From Clostridia bacterium (lineage in GTDB: Bacteria > Bacillota > Clostridia > Christensenellales > Aristaeellaceae), in contig JAFYVB010000030.1 of NCBI GenBank assembly GCA_017549335.1, positions 24,543 to 88,542 on the forward strand: a stretch of 64,000 nt of DNA, written 5' to 3'. Shown here in pieces: positions 26,105 to 34,914 of this stretch. The position numbers and the translations under genes were made by a program. The notes under the pieces are model-generated. The model saw only the letters and a program-made list of their open reading frames with translations. It searched no databases and was not told the origin of the DNA. The first letter of the stretch is position 1, and every line of letters starts with the position of its first letter.

Positions 26105-27421
26105 TTATTTGTTCTGCAGCTGACGGCGGATGTCATCCACCAGAGAGGCAAAGGCTTCGGAGGTGCGCACGTCCTCGGCTACTTTATCGCAGCCGTGCAG
26201 CACGGTGGTGTGATCACGGCCGCCCATGGATTCACCGATGCGGGACATGCTGGAGTCGGTCAGCTCTCTGCACAGGAACATGGCCACCTGACGGGGCGTG
26301 GCGATCTCGCGGGTGCGGCGGGGGCCTTTGAGGTCATCCACCGTTACGTTGTAATAGGTAGCGACCACACGCATCACGTCCTCGCAGGTGAGGTTGCGGG
26401 GCTCATGCTTGGCAAAGACTTCGCGCAGCGCTTCTTCCGCCAGCTCGCAGTCGATCTTGCGGCCGGTCAAAGAGGAATAGGCGCTCAGGCGAGTGAGACA
26501 GCCTTCCAGCTCACGGATGTTGCTTTCAACGTGCTGGGCGATCAGCGCCAGTACGTCATCGCTGCAGTCCATCATTTCGATCTGTGCGCGCTTGCGCAGG
26601 ATGGCGATGCGGGTCTCCAGGTCGGGACGCTGGATATCGGCGATCAGCCCCCATTCAAAGCGGGAGCGCAGACGCTCTTCCAGACGTGGGATCTCCCGGG
26701 GAGGACGGTCGGAGGAAATGATGATCTGCTTGCCTGCGGTGTGCAGCGCATTGAAGGTATGGAAGAATTCCTCCTGCGTGCTGTTGGCACCGGCGATGAA
26801 CTGGATATCGTCGATCAAAAGCACGTCAATGGAACGGTACTTGTCGCGGAAGGCAGCGTTCTGACCCGTCTGGATGGCGGAGATCAGTTCGTTCATGAAG
26901 GTCTCGCTGGTCACGTAGGTGACGCGGGCGTCGGGCTTTTCACTGATGATATAATGGCCGATGGCGTGCATCAGATGGGTTTTGCCAAGTCCTACGCCGC
27001 CGTAAATGAACAGCGGGTTGTAGGCGTCGGCAGGCGCTTCGGCAACCGCAAGACAGGCGGCGTGGGCAAAACGGTTGCTCTTGCCCACCACAAAGGAATC
27101 GAAGGTATATTTGGGGTTGAGGAAGGTGGCAAGACGCTTGACAGGCTTGGGGCCGGAAAGATAATCTTCCGCTTCCTGAGGCGTGAGGATCTTCACACGG
27201 ATGGGATGTCCCGCGGCCTGAGTGAGCGCATTTTCAATGGTGACCGAATAGCGGGGCACCACAAACTGATGGAAAAAGTCCGTTACGGCCTTTACCATAA
27301 ACGTGTCGCCCGAAAGCTCGATCGGGTTGAGGGCGGAAACGATCCATGTATTGTAGTTGACCTCGCTCATTTCGCTGTGCAGCAGAGAGCAGGCCTTTTC
27401 CCAAAGCTGAATGCTGTCCAC
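26105..27421 (-). CDS. dnaA: DnaA, chromosomal replication initiator
   Basis: AAA+ initiator of 438 residues. Domain I begins DSIQLWEKACSLL. A short linker follows. The ATPase core has GGVGLGKTHLMHA (Walker A), LLIDDIQFIAG (Walker B) and the arginine finger region RLRSRFEWG. Domain IV carries the DnaA-box signature GRDHTTVLHGC. The GTG at 27421 is chosen because GGAGGT lies 7 bases upstream; the ATG five codons earlier overlaps that site. Adjacent DnaA boxes make this the origin region. Unusually, the next gene on the strand is an aminotransferase, not dnaN. Confidence 0.97.
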   Translation of the reverse strand: MDSIQLWEKACSLLHSEMSEVNYNTWIVSALNPIELSGDTFMVKAVTDFFHQFVVPRYSVTIENALTQAAGHPIRVKILTPQEAEDYLSGPKPVKRLATFLNPKYTFDSFVVGKSNRFAHAACLAVAEAPADAYNPLFIYGGVGLGKTHLMHAIGHYIISEKPDARVTYVTSETFMNELISAIQTGQNAAFRDKYRSIDVLLIDDIQFIAGANSTQEEFFHTFNALHTAGKQIIISSDRPPREIPRLEERLRSRFEWGLIADIQRPDLETRIAILRKRAQIEMMDCSDDVLALIAQHVESNIRELEGCLTRLSAYSSLTGRKIDCELAEEALREVFAKHEPRNLTCEDVMRVVATYYNVTVDDLKGPRRTREIATPRQVAMFLCRELTDSSMSRIGESMGGRDHTTVLHGCDKVAEDVRTSEAFASLVDDIRRQLQNK

Positions 27422-27534
27422 GAAAAGGACCTCCATTGTACATCTGAATGTATAAAATCTAACGGTTTTCCGCTAAAAAGGGCGAAAAAAACAAGCCTGA
27501 TGGCTGTGCGGCAAGGAGACAGGGAAATGACTGC

Positions 27535-27772
27535 TGTGGATAATTTATCCACACCCCTCCTTTTTGCTTTCTTATCATAGCAGATTCGCCGCAAAAAGGC
27601 AAGAGTTATCCACAAAAGCGGTATGCGTATGACGATGGGAAGGATTTTCAATCTCTTGTGTAGGGAGGAGGCGGCTGACACAAGAAGAAAGGACGGAAAT
27701 GAATAGAAGTGCATAAATATACAGAATTGATGCATATTGTAACAAAAATATAATAAAAAATTTTCTGCGGCT
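27535..27772. other. Putative chromosomal origin (oriC): DnaA boxes and AT-rich unwinding region
   Basis: Three perfect DnaA boxes lie within 80 bases: TGTGGATAA at 27535-27543 (inverse), TTATCCACA at 27545-27553 and again at 27606-27614. A one-mismatch box (inverse of TTATGCACT) lies at 27708-27716. A strongly AT-rich stretch follows at about 27695-27772, a fair candidate for the duplex-unwinding element. The region is flanked by dnaA on the left and a parA/parB operon on the right. The rest of the 430-base gap (27422-27851) holds the dnaA leader and the promoter of the rightward operon. Confidence 0.85.
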
Positions 27773-27790
27773 TGGAAAAGGAGCAGATGA

Positions 27791-27819
27791 TGGACAAAAC
27801 GGCTGTGGTGTGGTATCCT
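27791..27819 (+). promoter_or_regulatory. Predicted promoter of the unknown gene-parA-parB operon
   Basis: TGGACA (27791-27796), 17 bases, TATCCT (27814-27819) with the extended TGG. It starts the operon just to the right of the origin. Confidence 0.55.
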
Positions 27820-27851
27820 ATAAAGAGGATGCAAAGGGGGGGTAAACCGGT

Positions 27852-28346
27852 ATGATTCAGGCGGAATATACGCAAAAGCTGCTGCGCCCGTGGCTGGGAC
27901 AGGCGCTGCTTGACTGTACCGGTTTGTGCGATCAGGCTGCACAGATGCTGGAGGATTTTGACGTGATGCACGGGAATTATGCCGTGCTGGCCGATGAACT
28001 GAAGCGCCTGATCTATCGCACGGTGGCTCACGTTACCAAGGACAGCATGACCGTGCTGCGGGACGGCGGCAAGTGGGCGCGTATCCGGATGGAGGATTTC
28101 GCGGTGATGGCCGATGCGCTTTTGTATCTGCGCTTCCGTACGCTGGTACACAGCGCCTGGAACTGCAGCCGGATCCGCGAATATGCCCTTTCCAGCGACA
28201 GCCTTTCGGCCATCCGCGCACTGTATGTGGATTTTGCCGAGTTCCAGACCGAAGAAGAAAAAGCGATGCTTGCCTATACGGCGCGTACCTGCCATCCGGC
28301 CTACCGCTATCGCTCCTGGCTGAAGGATGAGGACGCCGTTCAGTAA
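27852..28346 (+). CDS. Uncharacterised protein between oriC and parA
   Basis: Protein of 164 residues that I do not recognise. It looks soluble and largely helical, with many paired charged and aromatic residues (EDFDVMHGNYAVLADELKRL, RIRMEDFAVMADALLYLRF). There is no signal peptide or membrane segment. The ribosome site AAAGGGGGGG precedes the ATG at 27852. It is the first gene of an operon that continues 33 bases later with parA, parB and uppP. Its place between the origin and the segregation genes suggests a role in replication control or chromosome organisation, but that is inference from location only. Confidence 0.85.
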   Translation: MIQAEYTQKLLRPWLGQALLDCTGLCDQAAQMLEDFDVMHGNYAVLADELKRLIYRTVAHVTKDSMTVLRDGGKWARIRMEDFAVMADALLYLRFRTLVHSAWNCSRIREYALSSDSLSAIRALYVDFAEFQTEEEKAMLAYTARTCHPAYRYRSWLKDEDAVQ

Positions 28347-28379
28347 TATTACGGAACATACGAAACAGAGGATACGATC

Positions 28380-29156
28380 ATGGGAAAGATCATTGCAATT
28401 ACCAATCAGAAGGGCGGCGTGGGCAAAACCACCACGGCGGTCAATCTGTGTGCCTGCCTTGCGGAACAGGGCAAAAAAACGCTGCTGATCGACGCTGACC
28501 CGCAGGGAAACGCCACCAGCGGCGCAGGCGCAGCAGCAGGAAGCAATACGCTGTATGAGGTGCTGCTGGGCATTGCCACGGCGGAAAAGTGCATTGTTTC
28601 CACCGATACCCCCGGCATGAGCGTGCTGCCCGGCGATATCCGTCTGGCGGCTGCCGAAGTGGAAATGGTTTCGCTTGAACGCAGAGAATACCGTCTGCGG
28701 GCGGCCCTTAAATCGGTGCGCGAACAGTATGATTATCTGATCATCGACTGTCCGCCGTCTTTGGGGCTGCTCACCGTCAATGCGCTGACCGCTGCCAACA
28801 GCGTGCTCATTCCCATCCAGTGCGAATATTATGCGCTGGAGGGCGTGCGCAGCCTGATGGATACGGTGTCCCGTGTCAAGCGCGGACTGAATCCCTCGCT
28901 TGATACCGAAGGTGTGCTGCTTACCATGCTGGATGGCAGAACCAATCTGGGTCTGCAGGTGGTGGCGCAGGTGAAAAAGCATTTCAAGGGGCAGGTGTTT
29001 GCCACCACCGTTCCCCGTAACGTGCGTCTGGGCGAAGCTCCCAGCCATGCGCTGCCCATTCATCGCTACGATCCGCGCTCCACAGGTGCGGAAGCCTACC
29101 GTTCTCTTGCCAGGGAAGTGCTGCGCCGCAACGGGGATAAAGGTACACTGAAATAA
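28380..29156 (+). CDS. parA: ParA/Soj chromosome-partitioning ATPase
   Basis: Deviant Walker ATPase of 258 residues. The start KIIAITNQKGGVGKTTTAVNL carries the deviant Walker A (KGGVGKTT), LLIDADPQGNATSG follows, and DYLIIDCPPSLG is the Walker B region. It is a chromosomal-type (Soj) ParA without an N-terminal helix-turn-helix. It works with ParB to move origins apart and, in Bacillus, modulates DnaA. The ATG at 28380 has CAGAGGA upstream. Located about 0.6 kb from the predicted origin, as expected. Confidence 0.97.
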   Translation: MGKIIAITNQKGGVGKTTTAVNLCACLAEQGKKTLLIDADPQGNATSGAGAAAGSNTLYEVLLGIATAEKCIVSTDTPGMSVLPGDIRLAAAEVEMVSLERREYRLRAALKSVREQYDYLIIDCPPSLGLLTVNALTAANSVLIPIQCEYYALEGVRSLMDTVSRVKRGLNPSLDTEGVLLTMLDGRTNLGLQVVAQVKKHFKGQVFATTVPRNVRLGEAPSHALPIHRYDPRSTGAEAYRSLAREVLRRNGDKGTLK

Positions 29157-29178
29157 TACGCTGTAAGGAGAGAATCTC

Positions 29179-30024
29179 ATGGCAGTTAAAAAAGGGTTGG
29201 GCCGCGGCCTGGATATTCTTCTGCCCGAAACTGAGGAAGCTAAAAACGGCGCGATGGAGATCGCGCTTGGCGATATTGATCCCAATCCCGATCAGCCGCG
29301 CCGCGAGTTTGACCGTGATGCCTTGCAGCAGTTGGCTGAAAGCATTGCGCAGGCAGGCGTTTTGCAGCCGCTGCTGGTAGTAAAAGAGGGGATGCGCTAT
29401 CGCATCGTTGCCGGCGAGCGCCGTTACCGTGCTGCGCGCATGGCGGGGCTGCATACCGTGCCTTGCCTTGTCAGGGATATGGATGATCAGGAGATCATGG
29501 AGGCTGCGCTGATCGAAAACCTGCAGCGTGAAGATCTCAATCCCATCGAAGAAGCCATGGGCATTCGCGCGCTGATGGATAAGTGCGGCTATACCCAGGA
29601 AACGGCGGCCAAGCGCGTGGGCCGTTCCCGCCCGGCGGTGGCCAATCTTCTGCGACTGCTGACGCTCCCGAAAAAGGTGCGCGAGCTGGTGAAAGACGGC
29701 AAGCTGTCCGCCGGTCATGCCCGTGTGCTGGCGGGTATGAACGATGAAGAAACCCAGATCCGTCTGGCGCTGCTTGCGGTGGAAAAGGATCTGAGCGTGC
29801 GCGAAATGGAAAAGCTGGCAGCCGCGAAAACGGCGCCCGTTACGCCCGCGGCGCCTGCGCCCCTGCCGCTGGAATTGGAAGATATGCGGGCCAGACTGCA
29901 GAATGTTCTTGGCGTTCGCGCCATGCTGCGGGGCAATCTCAAAAAAGGCAAGATCGTTTTGCAGTATTCCACGTCCGAAGAACTGGAAGCGATCTACGAA
30001 GCAATGGAAAGGCTTGAAAAATAA
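29179..30024 (+). CDS. parB: ParB/Spo0J chromosome-partitioning CTPase
   Basis: DNA-binding CTP switch of 281 residues that loads at parS sites. N-terminal KKGLGRGLDILLP contacts ParA. IDPNPDQPRREF and GERRYRAARMAGL form the CTP-binding motifs, and LIENLQREDLNPIEEA is the conserved arginine-rich helix. A helix-turn-helix (TQETAAKRVGRSRPAVANLLRL) reads parS. The C-terminal dimer domain begins after an Ala/Pro linker at about residue 220. I found no close parS match (TGTTTCACGTGAAACA) near the gene. The stop overlaps the uppP start by one base. Confidence 0.96.
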   Translation: MAVKKGLGRGLDILLPETEEAKNGAMEIALGDIDPNPDQPRREFDRDALQQLAESIAQAGVLQPLLVVKEGMRYRIVAGERRYRAARMAGLHTVPCLVRDMDDQEIMEAALIENLQREDLNPIEEAMGIRALMDKCGYTQETAAKRVGRSRPAVANLLRLLTLPKKVRELVKDGKLSAGHARVLAGMNDEETQIRLALLAVEKDLSVREMEKLAAAKTAPVTPAAPAPLPLELEDMRARLQNVLGVRAMLRGNLKKGKIVLQYSTSEELEAIYEAMERLEK

Positions 30025-30848
30025 TGATCGAGATTTTGAAAACGATCCTGATCGGTATTGTTCAGGGCATTACCGAATGGCTGCCTGTGAGCTCCACGGG
30101 GCATATGATTTTGCTGGATGAACTGATCAAGCTGAACGTAAGCGATGCTTTTATGGAGCTTTTCCGCGTGGTCATTCAGCTGGGCTCCATCCTTGCTGTG
30201 CTGGTACTGTATTTCCGAAAGCTCAATCCCTTTGCACTTTCCAAAACAGCGCAGGAGAAAAAGGATACCTGGACCCTTTGGTTCAAGGTAGTCGCTGCGG
30301 TGCTTCCCTCCGCGGTGATCGGTCTTTTGCTGGATGACTGGTTCGATGCGCATTTTTACAATTACATCACCGTTGCGCTGACGCTGGTGATCTACGGCGT
30401 GGTTTTCCTCTTCCTTGACCGCATCGGCAGCGGGAAGACAGACCGCGTGGACAAAACGCAGGATATCACTTTCCGCACTGCTTTCCTGATCGGTTGTTTC
30501 CAGGTGCTGGCCATTATCCCCGGCACTTCCCGCAGCGGCAGCACCATCATCGGCGCTATGCTCTTTGGTCTGACCAGAGCGGCTGCGGCGGAGTTCTCCT
30601 TCTTCATGGCCATTCCCACCATGCTGGGCGCCAGCGGCCTGAAGGCGGTCAAATTCCTGATGGACGGCTATGCGATGACGGGCATGGAGCTTGCCGTGCT
30701 TCTTACCGGCTGCGCGGTGGCGTTTGTTGTATCGCTTGCGTCCATCCGTGCGCTGATGAACTACGTTCGCCGTCATTCCTTCAAAGCCTTCGGCGCCTAC
30801 CGGATTGTGCTGGGCGTGATCGTGCTGATGTGGTATCTACTTCACTAA
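30024..30848 (+). CDS. uppP: UppP, undecaprenyl-diphosphatase (BacA family)
   Basis: Membrane enzyme of 274 residues that recycles the lipid carrier by removing one phosphate from undecaprenyl diphosphate; overproduction gives bacitracin resistance in several species. Both signature motifs are visible: GITEWLPVSSTGHMIL near the N-terminus and IPGTSRSGSTIIGAMLFG in the second half, with about eight hydrophobic segments. ATG overlaps the parB stop (TAATG), so it is coupled to the segregation operon. A weak terminator follows. Confidence 0.96.
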   Translation: MIEILKTILIGIVQGITEWLPVSSTGHMILLDELIKLNVSDAFMELFRVVIQLGSILAVLVLYFRKLNPFALSKTAQEKKDTWTLWFKVVAAVLPSAVIGLLLDDWFDAHFYNYITVALTLVIYGVVFLFLDRIGSGKTDRVDKTQDITFRTAFLIGCFQVLAIIPGTSRSGSTIIGAMLFGLTRAAAAEFSFFMAIPTMLGASGLKAVKFLMDGYAMTGMELAVLLTGCAVAFVVSLASIRALMNYVRRHSFKAFGAYRIVLGVIVLMWYLLH

Positions 30849-30856
30849 ATAACTTT

Positions 30857-30884
30857 CGGCCATCCTGCGGGATGGTCGCTTTTA
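30857..30884 (+). terminator. Weak terminator after uppP
   Basis: CGGCCATCC (30857-30865) with GGATGGTCG (30870-30878), one G-T pair, then CTTTTAT. Confidence 0.6.
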
Positions 30885-30896
30885 TACGGAGAATCA

Positions 30897-31745
30897 ATGA
30901 AAACAGGGCTTGTACTGGAGGGCGGAGCGCTTCGCGGGCTGTTCACGGCGGGTATTCTGGACGTGATGATGGAAAACGGCGTCATGCTGGATGCCGTTGT
31001 CGGTGTGTCTGCGGGAGCGGTATTCGGCTGCAATTTCAAATCAAGGCAGATCGGGCGTACCATCCGCTATAATCAAAAATATCGCCGCAACTGGCGGTTT
31101 GGGTCCTTCCGTTCGCTTTTAATGACGGGAGATTATTACGGGGCGGATTTCTGTTATCGCAGGATTCCCGAAGAACTGGACGTGTTTGATGCAAAGACCT
31201 TCCGGCAAACGGAAATGACCTTTGACATTGTTTGCACCGACGTTGAAACCGGCGAAGCGGTGTATCACAGATGCACCGACGCCATGGGGGAGGATCTGAA
31301 ATGGATGCGGGCTTCGGCCTCCATGCCACTTGCATCAACACCGGTGGAGATCGGCGGCAGAAAGTATCTGGACGGCGGCATTGCCGATTCCATTCCTTTG
31401 CATTACATGGAGAAGCTGGGGTTTGCGCACTGCATCGTCATTCTTACCCAGCCCCTGGGTTTTGTAAAAACGCCCAATAAGCTTTTGCCGCTGATCAGAA
31501 AAGTGATGAAAAAGTATCCCAGGCTTATTGAAGCGCTGGAAATGCGGCATGAAAAATACAATGCCGTGACAAAAGAGATGGAAGAAAAGGAAAAAAACGG
31601 GCAGATCCTTGTGATCCGTCCCAAGGAGCGGCTGCGGATCGGAGCCACCTGCCGTGATCCAAAGGAGATGCAGCGGGTGTATGAGTTGGGCTGTGAAGCG
31701 GGAAAAGAGTACATGGAAAGAATCAAAGCATTTGTCGGGAACTGA
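30897..31745 (+). CDS. Patatin-like phospholipase
   Basis: Protein of 282 residues with the patatin catalytic dyad. The oxyanion-hole LEGGALRGLF is at the N-terminus, the nucleophile GVSAGA at about residues 39-44, and the Asp in YLDGGIADSIP at about residue 160. No signal peptide is seen, so it is probably a cytoplasmic or membrane-associated lipid acyl hydrolase, related to RssA/YlbK-type proteins. The C-terminal third (PKERLRIGATCRDPKEM) is as in bacterial family members. Physiological substrate unknown. Confidence 0.9.
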   Translation: MKTGLVLEGGALRGLFTAGILDVMMENGVMLDAVVGVSAGAVFGCNFKSRQIGRTIRYNQKYRRNWRFGSFRSLLMTGDYYGADFCYRRIPEELDVFDAKTFRQTEMTFDIVCTDVETGEAVYHRCTDAMGEDLKWMRASASMPLASTPVEIGGRKYLDGGIADSIPLHYMEKLGFAHCIVILTQPLGFVKTPNKLLPLIRKVMKKYPRLIEALEMRHEKYNAVTKEMEEKEKNGQILVIRPKERLRIGATCRDPKEMQRVYELGCEAGKEYMERIKAFVGN

Positions 31746-31763
31746 TTTCAGTTCCCGTTTTTT
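31736..31763 (+). terminator. Terminator overlapping the end of the patatin gene
   Basis: CGGGAACTG (31736-31744) with CAGTTCCCG (31749-31757), then six T. The stop codon is inside the hairpin. Confidence 0.88.
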
Positions 31764-31816
31764 GTTGCGGAAAATATCACCGCATATCGGGCATACTGAA
31801 GAAGGGAGGGAATGCA

Positions 31817-32992
31817 ATGAAGGATTTGTATCGGGAAGCCCGGGAAATGTTCGAGGAAATAAAAGCACATCGTCGATGCCTGCACGAAAAGGCGGAGGCG
31901 GGGTTTGATTTGAAGCAAACAAAGGCCTATGTGACAAAGGCGCTTGCCGATATGGGCGTCCAATGGCGGGCGTGCGGCGAGGGGATTGTATGCACGCTGG
32001 GCAGCGGGGACAGCGCCTTTCTGCTGCGGGCGGATATGGATGCGCTGCCTGTGAGGGAGGGAGAAACTTTTCCAAGCCGAAACGGCTGTATGCACGTTTG
32101 CGGGCATGATATGCATACCGCCATGCTGCTTGGCGCGGTAAGGCTGCTGAAAAGCCGCGAGAAGGAGCTTTCGGGCTGTGTCAAGTGTATGTTCCAGCCG
32201 GCTGAGGAGACGCTGGAGGGCGCAAGAAATATGATCGAAAACGGTGTGCTTCAAGAGCCCAAGGTTTGTGCCGGCGCCATGATCCATGTGATGACGGGCG
32301 TTTCGGTGGAAACAGGCAGGGTGATTGTCGCCGCGCCCGGCGTAAGCGCTCCTGCGGCGGCAATGTTTGAAATATGGGTTCAAGGAAAAGGCGGGCACGG
32401 TGCTTCGCCCGAGGGGTGCATCGATCCCATTTATGCTGCGGCGCAGATGATCCAGGCGTTTTCGGTGATCCAAACCAAAGAACTTTCCGCCCAAAGCGGC
32501 GCCATGCTGACAATCGGCGCTATGAGGGCGGGCGATGCGCCCAACGTTATCGCCGATCATGCCGTTTTGCGGGGGAGCTTGCGCGCTTACAGTGAAAAAG
32601 AGCGGGATTATATGCTCAGCCGCGTGCGCGAGATCGCCGATCTGACGGCAAAAATGCACGGAGCAACGGCGAAAGTAAAGGAAATGAGCAGCGTGCCCAC
32701 GCTGATCAACGATGCGGCGATGGTTGATTTTGCCAGGCAAACCCTGAAAAAAGTTTTGGGAGAAAAGGGTGTGATGCCGGCCTCTGAAATGGGCGGTGCG
32801 CGGTCTTCGGGATCGGAGGATTTTGCGTATATCAGTCATGAAGTACCCACGGTTATGCTGGCACTGGCGGCAGGGCATCCCAGGGACGGGTATCTTCACG
32901 GGCTGCACCATCCGCAAACACGCTTTGATGAAAACGCTCTGCCCTTTGGCGCTGCTGCGCTGGCGGGGATGGCGCTGGCGTATTCTAAATGA
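31817..32992 (+). CDS. M20D family amidohydrolase
   Basis: Metal-dependent amidohydrolase of 391 residues, related to hippurate hydrolase and N-acyl-L-amino-acid amidohydrolases. Seen: LLRADMDALPV, HVCGHDMHTAMLLG (metal His/Asp), FQPAEETLEGA (catalytic Glu pair), GHGASPEGCIDP in the dimerisation domain, and the C-terminal HHPQTRFDE region. It should be cytoplasmic and release free amino acids from N-acylated forms. GGGAGGG stands before the ATG. It overlaps the following membrane-protein gene by four bases (ATGA), so they are coupled. Confidence 0.9.
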   Translation: MKDLYREAREMFEEIKAHRRCLHEKAEAGFDLKQTKAYVTKALADMGVQWRACGEGIVCTLGSGDSAFLLRADMDALPVREGETFPSRNGCMHVCGHDMHTAMLLGAVRLLKSREKELSGCVKCMFQPAEETLEGARNMIENGVLQEPKVCAGAMIHVMTGVSVETGRVIVAAPGVSAPAAAMFEIWVQGKGGHGASPEGCIDPIYAAAQMIQAFSVIQTKELSAQSGAMLTIGAMRAGDAPNVIADHAVLRGSLRAYSEKERDYMLSRVREIADLTAKMHGATAKVKEMSSVPTLINDAAMVDFARQTLKKVLGEKGVMPASEMGGARSSGSEDFAYISHEVPTVMLALAAGHPRDGYLHGLHHPQTRFDENALPFGAAALAGMALAYSK

Positions 32993-33639
32993 GACGCTGG
33001 GGGAAAAGCACGGCAGATGAAGTGATCGGTTCGGTGCTGTTTTTTGCTTTGGTATCGGGGGCTGTGTTTTCGCTCTCCTGCGTGATCACTCCGGTCAGTG
33101 CACTGCGCTTCGGAAAGACGCAGAGCGATTTCCTGCTGATGACGGTGCAATCGGCCCTTGCTGTGGCGGGGATGCCGCTGATCGGCGTTGCGGACAGAAA
33201 ACTGAGGCTTGATCTGTCGCCTCTGCTTTATGCCTTGATTTACGTCTTTCTATTCTGTGCCGTGTTTTTAGGGGAAATACTGTCCTTTTATTATCTGATC
33301 CCGCAGTGGGACACGGTATTGCATTTCTTTTCGGGCGTGATGCTTACCCTCTTGGGATTTCACTTGACGCAAAAGCCGGGGCTGGGTATGCCTGATTATG
33401 CGGCGGCGCTTTTTGCTTTTTGTTTTTCGCTTTCCCTCGGTACGCTGTGGGAGGGATATGAGTACGTCATGGACGGGCTGATGCACATGAATATGCAGAA
33501 GTTCCGGGATGATGCGCTGGGGCTGTTTGTGGGCCGCGGGGCTCTAAAAGATACCATGCAGGATCTTCTGGTGGATACGGCAGCGGCTTTTGTAACAGCC
33601 CTGTGCCGGATCTGTAAAAGAAGTAAGATTGACAGCTGA
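32989..33639 (+). CDS. Polytopic membrane protein, possibly DUF2238-like
   Basis: Protein of 216 residues with about six membrane segments. The polar residues in IPQWDTVLHFFSGV, LGTLWEGYEYVMD and DTMQDLLVDTAAA resemble the pattern of DUF2238/YjdF-like proteins, but I cannot confirm the family. It starts within the stop of the M20 gene (ATGA overlap). Function unknown; coupling to the amidohydrolase hints at transport or a membrane step linked to it, which is speculation. Confidence 0.75.
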   Translation: MRRWGKSTADEVIGSVLFFALVSGAVFSLSCVITPVSALRFGKTQSDFLLMTVQSALAVAGMPLIGVADRKLRLDLSPLLYALIYVFLFCAVFLGEILSFYYLIPQWDTVLHFFSGVMLTLLGFHLTQKPGLGMPDYAAALFAFCFSLSLGTLWEGYEYVMDGLMHMNMQKFRDDALGLFVGRGALKDTMQDLLVDTAAAFVTALCRICKRSKIDS

Positions 33640-33694
33640 AGAACAAAAGAATATACTGTATACATCGTGAATAACTGTCTGCGGAGGGCAAGAG

Positions 33695-34816
33695 ATGAAA
33701 CAGGAGATCAAAAAGCTGGTGCGTATCGGTTTGATGATCGTATCGGTTTGGCTGATCATTCATTACTGGGAAAATGCGATTGCGCTGTTTGCCAAAATTT
33801 TCGGCGCGGCGTTTCCGTTGCTGCTGGGCGGGATGATCGCTTATGTGGTCAACTTGGTGATGGGTGCTTATGAACGGGTGCTGACGCCCAAAAAAGAGAA
33901 AAAACTGTGGCTGAGGCTGAAGCGCCCCGTATGCATGGCGTTGGCTTTCGGTAGTGTGATCGTGGGGCTGTATCTGATCATCGGTATTACCCTTCCCGAA
34001 CTGGCGCGGTGCATCGGTCTGCTGCTGGAAAAGCTTCCGCCTGCCATTGAAAAAGCATGGGCATTTCTGGAAGATAAGCTGAACGTCAGCGAAACCTTCC
34101 CCGAACTGGCTCAAAAGCTGAACAGTGTAGACGTGCGCAGCATTGTCAATGAAGTATGGGGCGTTGTTTCCAAGGGCGTGGGCGGCGCAGTGGATATCGT
34201 TTTGACGGCAGCCACTTCGCTGTTTTCGGGCGTTGTCACGGCCTTTCTCAGTCTTGTTTTCAGCATTTATCTGCTGGCGGATAAAGAAAAACTGCTGGCA
34301 CAGTTCAATCGCCTGATTGCTGTGTACATGAAAAAAGAACACGCCCGCAAACTGCGTTACGTGCTTAAAATACTTAACGGTGCTTTTCATAACTACATTG
34401 TCGGCCAAAGCATTGAAGCGCTGATCCTCGGCTCGCTGTGTATGCTGGGTATGCTGATTCTCGGTCTTCCCTATGCGCCCATGGTAGGCGCGCTGGTGGG
34501 CGTGACGGCGTTGATCCCCGTGGCGGGCGCGTATATCGGCGCGGCGTTCGGCGCGTTTATGATCTTTACCGTCGCGCCTGTCAAGGCATTGGTCTTCCTG
34601 ATTTATCTGATCATCCTGCAGCAGCTGGAGGGCAATCTGATCTTCCCGCGGGTGGTGGGTTCCTCTCTTGGCTTGCCCGGGCTTTGGGTGCTGGCTGCGG
34701 TCACGGTGTTCGGCGGACTGTTCGGTATCCCGGGGATGCTCATCGGCGTGCCGCTGTCGGCGACCGCCTATGCGCTGATCAAGGAAAATGTGAATCAAAG
34801 AGAAAAAGAAGCATAA
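33695..34816 (+). CDS. AI-2E family transporter (YtvI/PerM type)
   Basis: Membrane protein of 373 residues with the AI-2E/PerM layout: two or three N-terminal helices and a soluble middle segment rich in charged residues (about 90-165). C-terminal helices follow, with ALVGVTALIPVAGAYIGAAFGA and LEGNLIFPRVVGSSLGLPGLWV, the best conserved part of the family. Members include putative autoinducer-2 exporters and Na+/H+ antiporters; substrate cannot be told. Ribosome site GGAGGGCAAGAG precedes the ATG. Confidence 0.88.
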   Translation: MKQEIKKLVRIGLMIVSVWLIIHYWENAIALFAKIFGAAFPLLLGGMIAYVVNLVMGAYERVLTPKKEKKLWLRLKRPVCMALAFGSVIVGLYLIIGITLPELARCIGLLLEKLPPAIEKAWAFLEDKLNVSETFPELAQKLNSVDVRSIVNEVWGVVSKGVGGAVDIVLTAATSLFSGVVTAFLSLVFSIYLLADKEKLLAQFNRLIAVYMKKEHARKLRYVLKILNGAFHNYIVGQSIEALILGSLCMLGMLILGLPYAPMVGALVGVTALIPVAGAYIGAAFGAFMIFTVAPVKALVFLIYLIILQQLEGNLIFPRVVGSSLGLPGLWVLAAVTVFGGLFGIPGMLIGVPLSATAYALIKENVNQREKEA

Positions 34817-34822
34817 AAGCAG

Positions 34823-34846
34823 AGCGCGCCGAAAGGCGCGCTTTTT
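34823..34846 (+). terminator. Terminator after the AI-2E transporter
   Basis: AGCGCGCC (34823-34830), loop GAAA, GGCGCGCT (34835-34842), T run. Confidence 0.9.
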
Positions 34847-34914
34847 CGTTGCAAATAAATATCGGAATGAATGAGCATGATGGGACACATAATAGGGGTA
34901 AAAGGAGTGATAAG

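Noticed and set aside
26091-26123. Ten-codon plus-strand frame after GGAGCGTGAGGT
   Set aside because: It has a fair ribosome-like site, but that is the other arm of the hairpin; the frame is antisense to the end of dnaA and no plus-strand promoter is seen.
26036-27580. Long plus-strand open frame opposite dnaA
   Set aside because: Antisense shadow of dnaA running through the origin; no protein-like motifs.
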